Of a stretch of 64,000 nt of DNA, positions 9,534 through 21,339 are shown piece by piece. The position numbers were made by a program, and so were the translations under genes. Source of the stretch: Nilaparvata lugens (taxonomy: Eukaryota > Arthropoda > Insecta > Hemiptera > Delphacidae); the NCBI RefSeq assembly GCF_014356525.2, contig NC_052514.1, forward strand, positions 1,593,831 to 1,657,830. The letters are read 5' to 3'. The stretch's first letter is position 1; each line of letters opens with the position of its first letter. Below the pieces are notes generated by a model. That model made no database searches. It was not told the origin of the DNA and worked only from the letters and a program-made list of their open reading frames with translations.

Positions 9534-10391
9534 TAAATAAATGAAATTAGTTTGAATTGAACAATTTTCATAGCTGTGAATGATATAATCAATTTTCACA
9601 AAGCTCATATTCCATCAGCTGCTTCCTAAAGCTGCTCTCACATTGGTTAAGTTTCCTTGAATAGAAAATCTTTCAACGTTTCACTTGAACCTGCATTTTG
9701 GAAACTTCAATTTAAGTTCTCATAACCTCGAAAGTATAGAATTATGGAGTAAAAACACCGATCGATATCAAAGTTTTCTTTTTACTTCTCATATCTCTCT
9801 TATTTATTTATTTATAAGGTTAGCAAAAAAATACATGAATCGGAAAAGAAAAAACAGACTATTGCCTAAAACTTCTTCGATTTCCTAATTTAGTTTCAAA
9901 TTGTCCAAATATTATAGGTTATGTCCATTCAAATTTCTACACCAAATCACAATCTAAAATATAAATTAGAATAAAACAAATAATTTTAAATTTGGATGGA
10001 TTAATAATAAAAGTTTCTTCAAAACATAAAACAAACTATAGACTTCTTGCATCATACTCTTCTATTTGGTTGTTTTTATACATTTGATCCTACATTGAAC
10101 GAAAACTGTTTTTATCTCATCTACTCATTTGTGGGTTGGGTTGTACCTTCAACGTCCAAGTTACATCCCACATGTTCAACGTAGGCTATACTTGAATCAA
10201 CAAAAATTGAAGAAGGGTCTTTATTGCTATAGTGAATTCGAGTTGAAACATTCATTCTACACGAACTCGAGAAAAAATGAATTCAAGGGAACTTGGCTAA
10301 TATAAACTCACCTTATAAGCAAGAAATCCTGAGATTGAAAATAATTGCTGTCTATCTATTCATCTAACTCTCAGTTATACACTGTCTATAC
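9534..10391. other. Unassigned AT-rich interval
   Basis: No shared element found. Short open frames (for example 9685-9888) are unremarkable. The last ~45 bp (CTAACTCTCAGTTATACACT) recur after the retroposon tail, near 10745. Confidence 0.4.
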
Positions 10392-10685
10392 CTTTGGTAG
10401 AGAGTTAGTGGGGAGGATATTTTTAATATTCTTTCCGAAGAATGGACATTGATATGTCCAAAGCTCCGCCAATTTATGTAGATGCATAATAATATGATTA
10501 TTATCTATAGTTATTATATTACAAATTGCTTTTTCATATCATATACAGTTCAATAATTATTTTCTTAGTGTATATTATGTAAATTTATCTATAGTTTTGC
10601 TGTATTGTAAGCTATTGTATATAAGTGTATAAGCCAGTATATATTGTAATCTACATAAATAAAGTACTCAATCAATCAATCAATC
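10392..10685 (+). mobile_element. TCAA-tailed retroposon, copy 1
   Basis: It begins TTTGGTAGAGAGTTAGTGGG, contains two predicted hairpins (GGGGAGGATATT with AATATTCTTTCC, and GGACAT with ATGTCC), then GTAAGCTATTGTATATAAG, and ends ATAAATAAAGTACTCAATCA with a (TCAA)n tail. TCTATAC occurs just before the start and just after the tail, a probable target-site duplication. Other copies are at 19669-19943 and 62677-62800 (minus). Confidence 0.75.
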
Positions 10686-11358
10686 TATCTATACACTAAA
10701 CTATAGACTGTCCTAACTGTTAAATTTCTGGCTATCTATTTATCTAACTCTCAGTTATACACTCAATCATAGTTCATCAACTTTATCAACTAAATTTTAT
10801 TTGAAAATATTTTGCTGGTATTGTTTAACATGGTATTCACCAACTAGACTACTTAAAATTGCACACCCTACATGTCTCGAACTTTCTGAAATAATGTGAA
10901 TGTCAATGTGAAATTCGAAACTTCCACTTTTCAATATTCCCCCGCTGAATACCTCACAAAAAGTCCCTTGTTCCCCCATTATAATACCATCTTTTGTGGC
11001 TTGAAATCTCCCTTTATTGGCCATAAACGTTGCGACAAGTCGTAACAACTTGTCACATAAACACTTTTTCCGCGACAAGTTGCAACAACTTCAGCTATAA
11101 ACACTTATTATTTCGAGGATCAGTTGAGATGCCAGACAGACTGTGCCTTATCGATTTTGTTTGCCACATTTTTATGGATTTCATGGCCTATTACTAGGCT
11201 TTTCATGAGGGTTATTATTATGGGGGAACTTGAGACTTTCCAGTCTGAGTTCCATATTGTGGTATGTGCTGACTGAGTTAAAGTGCTGTTTTTGTACTTT
11301 TTGAAATTCACTCTCAGTTTCTGATGTAAAACTGTATAGATTTCATTACTATTTCAAC
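10686..11358. other. Unassigned interval with a small palindromic repeat
   Basis: Around 11025-11100, GCGACAAGTYGYAACAACTT occurs twice, each followed by ATAAACACTT. A 93-codon minus frame (10797-11078) has no recognisable domain. Confidence 0.4.
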
Positions 11359-11711
11359 TATAGTGAGGTCCAGTTTATAATGGCAGTGTTTGATTAGCAA
11401 TGGTATTGCTATCTTTCAAGAAAGCGTATAGCGCTATCTCTTTCCCGCTTTGATCTGTTGCCAGATCGTCTTTTAACAATGTAGAATTAATAATTAACAA
11501 AATATTCCATCCTAATCATAAAAATTCATTATGATTTGATTTCTTGCTTGATGAAATATAATTGATTATTTTAAACGAGAATGAGCAGTTAATATTACAT
11601 CAATAAACCTGTATCAGCTACCGTCTATAGAAGGCATTGACAAGAAAGAGGTTCGGCAACGTTCTTCTCCTATCTTCCTCCACTGTCATTATAAAGTGAA
11701 CCTCACTATAG
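11359..11711 (+). mobile_element. GTGAGG MITE, full-length, uninterrupted
   Basis: It runs from GTGAGGTCCAGTTTATAATG to GTGAACCTCACTATA in inverted order. Internal landmarks are CTCTGTTGCCAGATCGTC-like sequence, AACGAGAATGAGCAGTTAAT, GTATCAGCTACCGTCTATAG and GAAGGCATTGACAAG. Length is ~353 bp with TA at each edge. No open frame of note; it is a non-autonomous element. A Tc1/mariner affiliation fits the TA but is not proven. Confidence 0.85.
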
Positions 11712-11873
11712 AATTTCTTCGGGAAGCAGAATATTGTGATATTTTCCACATATAGAGTATTAAAGTTGCATGATATTCACCCAAAATATAGTTACATTAA
11801 CCATTATAGCCTAAGTAACATAATAATACTTTTGGTTTCTGTATATTGAACTAGAAACTGAAAAATATAGATA

Positions 11874-12538
11874 ACTAGCCGTCAGGCTCGCTTCGCTCGT
11901 CATATCCGTCTAGGGGATCCGCCCCCTGGACCCCCGACTGGATCATCCAAGCATTTTTAATTTGCTTCGCTCGCCTGCATTTTTAATTTGAGCATTTTTA
12001 TCATATGTTAGGACAATCCAGTCGGGGGTCCAGACTAAACGTCTGGCTAAACGGATATGGCGAGCGAAGCGAGCCTGACTGCTAGTAATATAATATTCCC
12101 AGGATTGAGGTAGCAGTGCCCAATCAATTTTTCCGCGATAAATTCATTTAAATCTTCAACTTGGTGCCAACCTAACAAAGTCAACTCAACTTGATGCCAA
12201 CCTGACAAAATTATTAATTTAGTTGCCAGTTAACAACTGTTTCGAAGAGGTACTCTATCTAGATTATAGTTCTATAGAAACATATGATATGGAAATTTCA
12301 ATTATAATTAAGAGATTGGGAGAAGAAGAATATACATGCTAAAAGACGAACTTTAAACTCTTAAAAACAACCCTTAGAGTTGAAATACTGCCAAAAAATT
12401 TCTTAGTGCGCCTCTAAAGGGCCAACTGAACATACCTACCAAATTTGAACGTTTTTGGTCCGGTAGATTTTTAGTTATGCGAGTGAGTGAGTGAGTCAGT
12501 CAGTGAGTGAGTGCCATTTCGCTTTTATATATATAGAT
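11874..12538 (+). mobile_element. CTAGCC composite element, copy 3
   Basis: The foldback module (11874-12086) includes the GGATCCGCCCCCTGGACCCC segment; it is followed by the non-inverted module ending in GTGAGTGAGTCAGTCAGTGA and CATTTCGCTTTTATATATA. Both modules are intact. Confidence 0.85.
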
Positions 12539-12912
12539 TATTATATATGTCATGGAAGAACCTTATTTTGGTTCCTTCATATTGGTGGTAGAAACTTCAA
12601 AATATTGATATACATACACTCCTCAGAAATAGCCACTTCAAGTACTGTACCTATATTACACGTTCTAAGACCCAAAACATAGGTATAATAACAGTAACGT
12701 AGGTATAAGTAACAGATTTTGGTCTGCATTTTCAACTAGAAGAAAATAGATAAATAGATATACATGACATGGAACAACCTAATTTTGGTTCCTTCATATT
12801 GGTGGTAGAAACCTCAAAATATAGATATGAATTCCACATGAATAGCCACTTCAAATGGCTATATAGCCTACTACAGGAGTTGAGACACAAAACATAGATA
12901 TACTATCTTTCA
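12539..12912. repeat. Direct duplication, ~150-bp unit, two copies
   Basis: CATGGAAGAACCTTATTTTGG and its following TCCTTCATATTGGTGGTAGA (about 12548-12690) recur as CATGGAACAACCTAATTTTGG-like sequence at about 12767-12912. The copies are diverged and separated by ~75 bp. Confidence 0.7.
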
Positions 12913-13158
12913 AAACAAGCTACTTTTATTTTCGATCTGACATATTTACGATCGCGGTTTACGTTGCAATGGAGAAACAATATCATTTGGAACTCGTTCT
13001 GTGATTCAATTGTCATTAATTGTTATCATTACAAGTTTCGATTGCTTCATTAAATTGATCTCTAAGTTTCGATTCAAGCTTTCTATCGATTGGTGTACTG
13101 TAATTGTCCAAACTCTTTTTTTCACTAAAGTAGAATCCACTACAAAGTGTCAGCATTA

Positions 13159-13530
13159 AAGTGAGGTCCACGTTATCATGGCAGAGGAGAAAGATAGGAG
13201 AACAACGTTGCCGAACCTCTGTCTTGTCAATTCCTTCTATAGACGGTAGCTGATACAGGTTTTGATGTAATATTAACTGTTCATTCTCGTTTAAAATAAC
13301 CAATTGTATTTCATCAAGCAAGAAATTATACTTTTCAATGATTTCATAATGAATTTTCATAATCTAGATTAAATACTTTGTCAATTAATTATTAATACTA
13401 CATTGTTGAAAGACGATCTGGCAACAGAGCAAAGCGAGAAACAGATAGCGCTCTCCGCTTTGTTGAATGATAGACAAGGATAGCAATACCATTGCTAATC
13501 AAACACTGCAATTATAACGTGGACCTCACC
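13159..13530 (-). mobile_element. GTGAGG MITE, full-length
   Basis: Inverted orientation: it begins GTGAGGTCCACGTTATCATG then GAGAAAGATAGGAGAACAAC, and ends AACGTGGACCTCAC. The 114-codon minus frame over it (13016-13360) is incidental; other copies do not keep it open. Confidence 0.85.
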
Positions 13531-13769
13531 GGAGTGGTTCATTTTTGAAGTGGACTTGTTGCCTGCTGTTACAAACTGGTAATGGAGTAATAATGAGTTA
13601 TGACTCATTAGAGAACTTGTTTTAGTAACCTAAAATTCTCGGGGCCAGATAAAAATAATATCTGACTCATTCACAGCACTTGGGTATAGAAAGCTGTCTA
13701 TTCTGCTTTATATGGAAAGATTTTGACATATTAAGTATTTGAGTAAAAACAATATAAAAACATGAATTA

Positions 13770-14070
13770 CCTTTTTATTTGAAATATTTTGAAACTTTGA
13801 AACATTTCAAACAACTAGTTTCGGCTTACTTTGGCCATTTTCAAGTTCAAATGCAAGAATAAACTGTATGCAGTTGATATTAGATCATGTATGCTCATAT
13901 GTAGTTGTTTAATGTGTTCTAAAGTTTTAAAAATGTTCTAAATGAAAGGGAACTTAAATAGAAATAAAAATAAAAATCTCAGTACCCATTTTAATTTATT
14001 TTATCACTACATGTTTCAACATTGATGCCATTTTCAAGTGATATGAAAATAATTTTAAAAAGGGTACTGA
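13770..14070. mobile_element. Two small foldbacks of the CTAGTTTCG class
   Basis: The first (13770-13860) has AACATTTCAAACAACTAGTT then CGGCTTACTTTGGCCATTTT. The second (about 13979-14070) is a hairpin with arms starting CTCAGTACCCATTTTAATTT, and between them CATGTTTCAACATTGATGCC and ATTTTCAAGTGAT. Both resemble the elements at 42825 and 50262 in plan. Non-coding. Confidence 0.6.
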
Positions 14071-14149
14071 GATTTTTCTTTTTCTTTCTATTTATATTAC
14101 AAGTAGCGCTATACAGAAAAAAAGATAAAGAAGGGAACTTAGATTTATA

Positions 14150-14232
14150 TTGTTTTTATTCATTTTAATGAAGTAGCCCATATAAATGAAGTGTATTATC
14201 TTGAGACAATAAATAAATTTGAATTTGAAATC
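14150..14232 (+). mobile_element. Retroposon tail
   Basis: Short AT-rich segment ending TTGAGACAATAAATAAATTT, with the polyadenylation-like AATAAATAAA pattern seen at other retroposon ends here. The 5' boundary is unclear. Confidence 0.45.
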
Positions 14233-14267
14233 AAAGTACATTTTCTATGAACCAGTGAACACATAAT

Positions 14268-14372
14268 ATATAGTGTGGTCCACGTTATAATGGCAGTATT
14301 TGGTTACCATTGGTGTTGCTATCCTTGTCTATCATTCCACAAAACAGATAGCACTATCCTTTTGGAGCTCCA
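14268..14372 (+). mobile_element. GTGAGG MITE, 5' end only
   Basis: Starts TAGTGTGGTCCACGTTATAA and reaches TAGCACTATCCTTTTGGAGC. It is cut by the CCAAT-bearing repeat that follows. Confidence 0.75.
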
Positions 14373-14385
14373 GAACCAGCCTCGG

Positions 14386-14525
14386 TAATGCTGGGCTGTG
14401 ATTGGCTGTCACCTACAAGACTGACTCCTCCCAAATGCTTCACAGCTTTCTCTAGCAGCTCTCCAATTGGCTGAGCTCTACCGTCATAGTTTGTCAGCTA
14501 TTAAGTGGCATTGATATGAAATTTA
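14386..14525 (-). repeat. CCAAT-bearing repeat, copy 2
   Basis: On the minus strand it gives CTCAGCCAATTGGAGAGC, TGGGAGGAGTCAGTC and GACAGCCAATCACAGCCC, the same order as copy 1 at 8236. It lies directly after the truncated GTGAGG MITE. Confidence 0.65.
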
Positions 14526-14732
14526 GTTCTGTACTGATACATATGAATTTCTCAAATGATAAAACGATCGGAGGTTCTTATAAGCTAAATTTATAAAATA
14601 TAGAGCAAAAAATGAAATGTGTTTTCCCAAGACATTCTTTCAAGGATAATTACTAAATTAAATTCTCCTGTTTCAAAAGTTACAAAAAGTACATATTTTC
14701 CATGTTTGTTTCAAGGATTCTGGGACCTTCTT

Positions 14733-14831
14733 CCACGCTATAATGAGCAGTATTCGATTAATATTGGTGTTGCTATCTTTGTCTATCATTCGACAAAGCA
14801 GTTAACACTATCCTTCTCCAGCTTTTTTGAG
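14733..14831 (+). mobile_element. GTGAGG MITE, 5' fragment
   Basis: Begins internally at TCCACGCTATAATGAGCAG, then ATTGGTGTTGCTATC and CGACAAAGCAG. It stops at CCTTCTCCAGCTTTTTT. The interval 14832-15093 that follows shows nothing recognisable. Confidence 0.65.
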
Positions 14832-15093
14832 TTCAACGTTTTACAAAACATGCATGGATTTGATATGAGAAAATACCATATTTTGTAGGGAGATTTAGTC
14901 TACCTCTTGAAAAAAATGAATTTCTTTATAAATCAATAATGAGAATAACAAATCAATAGAACAAAATTATGTATTAATTTTACTACTTACAGTGTTGAAA
15001 AATCTAATAAAGTAGTTTATCCATGGGATGGACAAGGATTACTCACCTGAAAAAGAGAAAAATTCAAAATAAGTAAATTTATTTTCAGATACC

Positions 15094-15608
15094 AGTGGGT
15101 AACCCGTGCTCCGCAAGAGTCTGAAAATTGACATATTGAAGAATTTGAAATAGGCCTATAACCATCCTCGGTTGATTGAGAATCTATATAGGCCTACAAA
15201 ATTTCAAGTTGATCAGTCCAGTAGTTGAGACGTGATGATGCGTCAAACACAATTTTCCTATCCCGTACGTGTATAAGCCAGTTCTTTCCTTTATTATAGT
15301 ATAGACTAAAAAAATTAGACTAAAAATTTTTTTTTTTTTATAGTATAGACTATCAGGTAACCCGTGCTCCGTAAGGGTCTAAAAACTGACAAACAGTAAA
15401 CTTGACCAAGTGGAATTTTGAAGAGTTTGAAATAGGCCTATAACCATCCTCGGTTAATTGAGATTCTATTTACAAAATTTCAAGTTAATCAGTCCATGTA
15501 TTGTTTCAATTTTAGAGTTAATCAGTAGTTCAGACGTGATGATGCGTCAAACATAATTTTCCTATCCCGAACGTGTATAAGTCAGTTCTTTCCTCTATTA
15601 TATTTTAG
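15094..15608 (+). mobile_element. ACCCGTGCTCC element, two copies in tandem
   Basis: Copy a is 15094-15306 and copy b is 15354-15608. Each begins GGTAACCCGTGCTCCG, contains AGGCCTATAACCATCCTCGG and GACGTGATGATGCGTCAAAC, and ends GTATAAGCCAGTTCTTTCCT. A T-rich linker with duplicated TATAGACTA joins them. Copy b has a small internal insertion. Confidence 0.75.
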
Positions 15609-15611
15609 ATA

Positions 15612-16272
15612 ACTAGCCGTCAGGATCGCTTCGCTCGCCATATTCGTCTAGCCAGGGGGCTCCGCCCCTTGGACCACCGACTGGATCGTCCAAGAATGAG
15701 ATCAGCAGACATTTTTCATTTGAGCATTTTTATCATATGTTAGGACGATACAGTCGGGGGTCCAGACTAAACGTCTGGCTAAACGGATATGGCGAGCGAA
15801 GCGAGCCTGACGGCTAGTAATATAATATTCCCCGGAATAGCTCTGATTGAAGTAGCAGTGCCCGCCCAATCAATTTTTCCGCGATAAATGCATTTCAATC
15901 TTCAACTTGGTGCCAACCTAACAAAGTCAACTCAACTCAATGCCAACCTGACAAAATTATTAATTTAGTTACCAGTTAAAAACTGTTTCAAAGAGGTTCT
16001 CTCTCTAGATTATAGTTCTAAATTAACATATGGTATGGTCTTTTTTCAATTATAATTAAGAGAATAAGAAAAATATACATGCTAAAAGACGAACTTTAAA
16101 CCCTTTAAAACCACCCTTAGAGTTAAAATATTGCCAAAAGATTTCTTAGTGCGCCTCTAAAGGGCCAACTGAACATACCTACCAAATTTGAACGTTTTTG
16201 GTCCGGTAGATTTTTAGTTCTGCGAGTGAGTGAGTCAGTCAGTCAGTCAGTACGTGAGTGAGTGCCATTTCG

Positions 16273-16346
<74 letters not shown>

Positions 16347-16347
16347 T
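15612..16347 (+). mobile_element. CTAGCC composite element, copy 4, with long TA tract
   Basis: Foldback module 15612-15818, then the non-inverted module. The terminal ATATATA has grown to a (TA)n run of ~70 bp (about 16275-16344), so the element end acts as a microsatellite seed. The element starts almost directly after the ACCCGTGCTCC pair. Confidence 0.85.
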
Positions 16348-16559
16348 AATTTGGTATTTACTCATTCATATGATAATATTAACTATCGATAAACATCATT
16401 ATGATGATTCATATTATAATAAAGTACCTTAGTAACACTATTACCAGTGAAACAAATTACAAATATATTTTTCGAATACCAGAGAACTTGTGAGGTGATA
16501 CATTGGTAGTTATATCATAATATGTGATAGTTACCAGCATATAATCATAGAAAGGAGAA

Positions 16560-16740
16560 ATACATATCTCATAAAGCATTTATGTTTCAATTTTCAATGT
16601 TAACTCAAGTCGATAGTCCTAGTCATGAAGCTATGATACTGATAGTCTCTCATACTGTGCTGTTCTTACACTCTCACCCCAACAACACAGTATTAATAGA
16701 CAGTATTCGACAGTAATCGGCTTGAGATAACAGAAAATTG
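16560..16740. mobile_element. CCATGGTATAGGGCG foldback, decayed copy
   Basis: It retains TTAACTCAAGTCGATAG, GATAGTCTCTCATACTGTGC and CAGTAATCGGCTTGAGATAA, but the outer arms with CCATGG are lost or diverged. Contains no reading frame. Confidence 0.6.
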
Positions 16741-16772
16741 GCTTGAAATTAATTTTCAACATTAAATACCTA

Positions 16773-17146
16773 TATAGTCAGATCCACGTTATAATGACAG
16801 TGTTTGATTAGCTATGGCTATCCTTGTCTATCATTCAACAAAGCGGATAGCTCTATCTCTTTGTAGCTTTGCTCTGTTCCCAGATCGTCTTTTAAAAATG
16901 TAGTTTTGATAATTAATCAGCAAAATATTTCATCTCAATCATTAAAACCTATGATTATATTATTGAAAATTATAATATCTCGCTTAATAAAATGTAATTG
17001 ATCATTTTAAAAGAGAATGTACCGTAGATATTACATCAATAAACCTGTATCAGCTACCGTCTATAGAAGGTATTGACAAGACAGAGGATCGGCAACGTTT
17101 TTCTCCTATCTTTCTCCACGGCCATTTCAACGTGGACCTGACTATA
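16773..17146 (+). mobile_element. GTGAGG MITE, full-length
   Basis: It begins TAGTCAGATCCACGTTATAA and ends AACGTGGACCTGACTATA. Both ends carry matching changes (TCAG/CTGA instead of TGAG/CTCA), which suggests the arms have been homogenised or that this is a sub-family. Confidence 0.85.
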
Positions 17147-17329
17147 GTTACCAACACACTTATACATGTATACAAGTATAATCAAACAACCACAAGCATG
17201 AAATCCCAGACCAACATTTATCACAGAAATATTCAGCCTCTCATGACCTAAAAACGAAAATCCCACCGAAAATTGAATGCTTAAACCTGATTGCCTATTA
17301 ATACGTTGCCTGGAAGCGAGAACGGAACC

Positions 17330-17432
17330 AACCTGTATTGTTCTCTTGGGACAATATGCATTAAAACGGAAAATGAATTCAGCCGGCATTGTTCTGAACG
17401 GGACAATATTTATTAAAACGGTTCAAATATCC
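17330..17432. repeat. Tandem duplication, ~63-bp unit
   Basis: TTGTTCTCTTGGGACAATAT then GCATTAAAACGG is followed by a second unit with TTGTTCTGAACGGGACAATA then TTATTAAAACGG. The open frames here (17054-17389, 17277-17462) are not convincing as genes. Confidence 0.65.
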
Positions 17433-17517
17433 AGTTTTGGTGCATTTGGAACTTCATTATAGGGCAGGTATTATTAATGGTTTTCCCGGACTGAAAATAT
17501 GGGGAGAGCATGTTTAA

Positions 17518-17636
17518 TAGTGAGGTCCACGTTATAATGGCAGTATTTGGTTAACATTGGTGTCGCTATCCTTGTCTATCATTCGACAAAGCAGATTGTG
17601 CTATCCTTTTGTCGCTCCGCAACGTTGCCAGTTTTG
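17518..17636 (+). mobile_element. GTGAGG MITE, 5' end only
   Basis: From GTGAGGTCCACGTTATAATG to GCTCCGCAACGTTGCCAG. It belongs to the sub-family with ATTGGTGT and CTCCGCAACGTTG. Confidence 0.8.
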
Positions 17637-18120
17637 AAAAAAATCCTATCCCTCTTCAATCTCCTTAAACATAATGAATAATTTCTCCAAATTCACATTA
17701 AAATTTTTTGTTCTCTCGAAGAAATTGTTTACAAAATTATGTAGAAATACATAACATAACCCACAAGATTGTGGTTATATATCCTTTTTTCATCCTTCTT
17801 GTTTCCTCCTCAATTTGCTCCCATCCTTTCACTTCAATTTAACAATTTTTGAGAATAAAATACGGTAATGATAAATTTCAATACAAAATGTGGGACAAGC
17901 AGAGTAGATATAATTCATACTACAAGTACACTACAAATTTAGAACACCATACACTCAAATGTACGCTTACACACATAGCCGTTCCACAAAGGTCTGTCAC
18001 CGCAAATTTAGAACACATGTACTCAAATGTGACCTCACACACATAAATAACTGACCTGAGAACCATGATTCACCACACTCAACCTCAACAAACCACTAAT
18101 GATTAAAAGCTACCTCTCCA
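17637..18120. other. Unassigned interval
   Basis: AT-rich. There is a weak internal repeat near 17935-18020 (CAAATTTAGAACAC twice, CTCAAATGT twice). Nothing else recognised. Confidence 0.4.
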
Positions 18121-18490
18121 TATAGTGAGGTCCACGTTATAATGACAGTATTTGATTTACATATTTGTTGCTATCCTTGTCTATCATTCGACAAAGCAGA
18201 TAGCGCTATTCTTTTCCAGCTCCGCTGGAAATGTTCTCATTTCGTTTTTCAACAATGTAGAGATACTTAATTACAAATTTACAGAATATTTGATCTGATT
18301 TATGAGAATATATTTTTCAATCACTGAAATGACGAACAAAATATAATTGCTCATTTGAAACAAGAATGAACAGTTGATATTTTTCAGATATACCTGCATC
18401 AGCTATCCTCTATAGAAGGCATTGATAAAGCAGAGGATCGGCAACGCTGTTTTGCACTGCTAATATATCGTGGACCTGGACCTCACTACA
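18121..18490 (+). mobile_element. GTGAGG MITE, full-length
   Basis: GTGAGGTCCACGTTATAATG at the left and GACCTCACTACA at the right. GTGGACCTGGACCTCAC shows a small duplication of GGACCT within the right terminus. Confidence 0.85.
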
Positions 18491-19170
18491 GTTCCCACAA
18501 TCACCACCATAGGAGTGGGTGGTGTGTGCTAAATAGAGTACACATTTACTAAATGGAGTACAATAGAGTTGAATACGATATTGTTGAAAGTTATTGTATT
18601 GTGGTTGAATAGCCAGGCAGGTGGTAGCATTTGGAAATAATTTGAAATTTGTGGGAAGGTTGAAAAACCTATAAAGAGGGAAAACGCATTTATGGGTCAA
18701 CAGGAAAACACCAGAATGTTTGGATAATATTATAGAACACCATTATGTAGAAATAGAAAACTCCAGAATGTAGAGATAGAAAAACACCTGAATGTTGCGA
18801 GGCTGCAATATAATTAAGCACCAAAATTAAATATGGCGACTAGCAGGTGTTCACATGATATTAAATTTGTAACAGATTTATGTACTTGTGGTGTCCCCCA
18901 TGTGCTTCAAAATATCGAATACATTGTCCACGTGTTTTGTTACATAAGGATATAATATTATGAATATTTGTATCAGTTTATGATACTGTTGCAGCACTCG
19001 AAATGATAATAATTTGTGGTTTCACAAACAATATTCATATAGATGTATTCTATATTTCATTAGATATACGAGTATATGATCAGCTGTTTTAGCACACTTG
19101 AAATTTGGTCAATATGATTGTCAACAATGCTTGCCGTCGTCGACTGCGGAAATTTACGCAATTTATTTTA
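18491..19170. other. Unassigned AT-rich interval
   Basis: A small repeat of ACACCAGAATGT-type sequence occurs around 18705-18800. No element boundary or gene could be supported. Confidence 0.4.
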
Positions 19171-19259
19171 TCTTCTATAGTAGGCAGTGGAAAGGCAGAT
19201 AATAGGCAACATTGTTCTCCCATCTTTTCTCACTGCCATTAAAACGTGGACCTCATTAT
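19171..19259 (+). mobile_element. GTGAGG MITE, 3' end only
   Basis: Has TCTTCTATAGTAGGCAGTGG, GGCAACATTGTTCTCCCATC and ends AACGTGGACCTCATTATG. Confidence 0.75.
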
Positions 19260-19400
19260 GTATGAGGAGTATATTTGATGGAAGCATATCCTTCAGAAAG
19301 TCAAATTTTAATATTCCTATTTGTGAAGTTTATTCCAAAATCTCTGATACATTATCAATCCCAGCAGTAGTTTCCGTACCATGGGTAGAAGCATACTTTG

Positions 19401-20046
19401 TATAGTGTGGTCCACGTTATAATGGCAGTGTTTGATTATCAGTGGTATTGCTATCCTTGTCTATCATTCAACAAAGCAGATAGCGCTATCTCTTTCTCGC
19501 TTTGCTCTGTTGCTAGATCGTCTTTTAACAATGTAGGATTAATAATTAATTAACAAAATATTCCATCTTAATCATGATGAAATTATTGAAAAATATAATT
19601 TATTGCTTAGTAAAATATAATTGATTATTTTAAACAAGAATGAACAGTTAATATTACATCAATTAACGTTTTGGTAGAGAGTTAGTGGGGAGGATATTTT
19701 TAATATTCTTTCCGAAGAATGGACATTGATATGTCCAAAGCTGTAGATGCATAACAATATAATATCTATAGTTATTATATTACAAATTACTTTTTCATAT
19801 CATATACAGTTCAATAATTATTTTCTTAGTCTATATTATGTAAATTCATCTATTATTTTGCTGTATTGTAAGCTATTGTATATAAGTGTATGAGCCTGTA
19901 TATTGTAATCTACATAAATGAAGTACTCAATCAATCAATCAATAATAATCCTGTATCAGCTACCGTCTATGGAAGGCATTGACAAGACAGAGGATCGGCA
20001 ACGTTGTTCTGCTATCTTTTTCCACTTATAACGTGGACCTCACTAT
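19401..20046 (+). mobile_element. GTGAGG MITE interrupted by a retroposon
   Basis: The left part is 19401-19668 and the right part ~19944-20046 (CCTGTATCAGCTACCGTC to GACCTCACTATA). Removing the insertion restores the usual ATTACATCAAT-AACCTGTATC order. The right part has lost a few bases near the end. Confidence 0.85.
19669..19943 (+). mobile_element. TCAA-tailed retroposon, copy 2, inside a GTGAGG MITE
   Basis: Nearly the same sequence as the copy at 10392, from TTTTGGTAGAGAGTTAGTGG to GTACTCAATCAATCAATCAA. A 12-bp segment present in copy 1 (CTCCGCCAATTT) is missing after GTCCAAAG. ATCAAT occurs on both sides, compatible with a target duplication. Confidence 0.75.
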
Positions 20047-20690
20047 ATCTTTTCTCTATATGGTGCAACTCTATCTCTATCTATCTCACTCTATCCATAC
20101 TGAGAGAGAGATATTGAATAGTGAATGAATGCAAGAGAGAAAACAAACAAGAGAAACCACGCTGTCTGGTGCACGTCAATTGAACTAAGTTGCTCTTGAA
20201 TTTCAAGTCCCAACTTCAAATTCCAACTTGGACTTCAATAAGTGAATAGTTGCTAATTAGTTCTCCCTTCCTGTGTCTACAAACTTAACTATAGATTAGT
20301 TCTTCGTCGTTCCTATAGATAGTAGTCAGTATATCTGTCTATTCTATATATATTCTATATTTTATGCACTGTGTGTATTCTAGGGAAACTTGAGTTTGAT
20401 GAAGATCCTTCCTTCCTGGAATGGGATGGAATGGAATGGAATGCCCTCTAGCGGGGCGTTGCAGAATTATTGGGAATTCATAAGATATGATGGTGCTGGT
20501 TCAGATAAAGCTGTGATTAGTGAGAGAAGTTGTGTGTATTTTTGGTTCAAAATTTTATTGATAATTTGATTAATTCAATATGAAGTGATAATTAAGTGTT
20601 ATATTTAAATATAGTTTGGTGTTCCAATTTCTCTAAACTCAAAATGTTTAGCTTATATATATATTTGGACGAGAAATCAACTTGAACGTT
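20047..20690. other. Unassigned interval
   Basis: Contains a short GGAAT repeat at about 20418-20445 and no other recognised structure. Confidence 0.4.
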
Positions 20691-20840
20691 TTACAATAGA
20701 AACATAACCTATTTTTTGGACATTTTATTAATTTATCAAAATTTGGGAATGGAATAGATTTGGGCCAAGCCTGTTGTTCCTTCCTAATCATATTTATATT
20801 ATGATTTGTGATTCTGTCCACGAATAAATAAATAAATTGA
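20690..20840 (+). mobile_element. Retroposon 3' tail with stem-loop, copy 2
   Basis: Has TTTATCAAAATTTGGGAATG, a stem-loop at 20746-20784 (GGAATGGAA paired with TTCCTTCC, apical TGGGC with AAGCC), then ATTATGATTTGTGATT and the tail CGAATAAATAAATAAATTG. The arrangement matches 7926 although the primary sequence differs. Confidence 0.65.
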
Positions 20841-20895
20841 AATGATCAAAATCTATCATAATATTGAACAAGAATCATTCAAGAAATGAATCTTT

Positions 20896-21262
20896 TATAG
20901 TGAGGTCCACGTTATAATGGTAGTGAAGAAAGATAGGAGAACAACGTTGCCGATCCTCTGTTTTGTCAATGCCTTCTATAGACGGTAGCTGATACAGGTT
21001 TATTGATGTAATATCAACTCTCCATTCTCGTTTAGAATAATCAATTATATTTTATTAAGCAAGAAATTATATTTTTTAATAATTTCATAATGAAGATGAA
21101 ATATCTTGTTAATTAACTATTAATTCTACATTGTTAGAAGACGATCTGGTAACATAGCAAAGTGAGAAAGAGATAGCGCTATCCGCTTTGTTGAATGATA
21201 AACAAAGGATAGCAATACCATTGCTAATCAAACACTGCCATTATAACGTGGACTTCACTATA
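20896..21262 (-). mobile_element. GTGAGG MITE, full-length
   Basis: Complete inverted copy from GTGAGGTCCACGTTATAATG to AACGTGGACTTCACTATA. Confidence 0.9.
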
Positions 21263-21339
21263 GTATTCTATAGTCAGATTTACTGTCAATATTGCTTGAA
21301 TGAGACACACTCTTGGAACAACAAATAGTGAATATTCAA

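Noticed and set aside
13016..13360. 114-codon minus frame
   Set aside because: It lies inside a GTGAGG MITE; the same region in other copies is closed by stops and indels.
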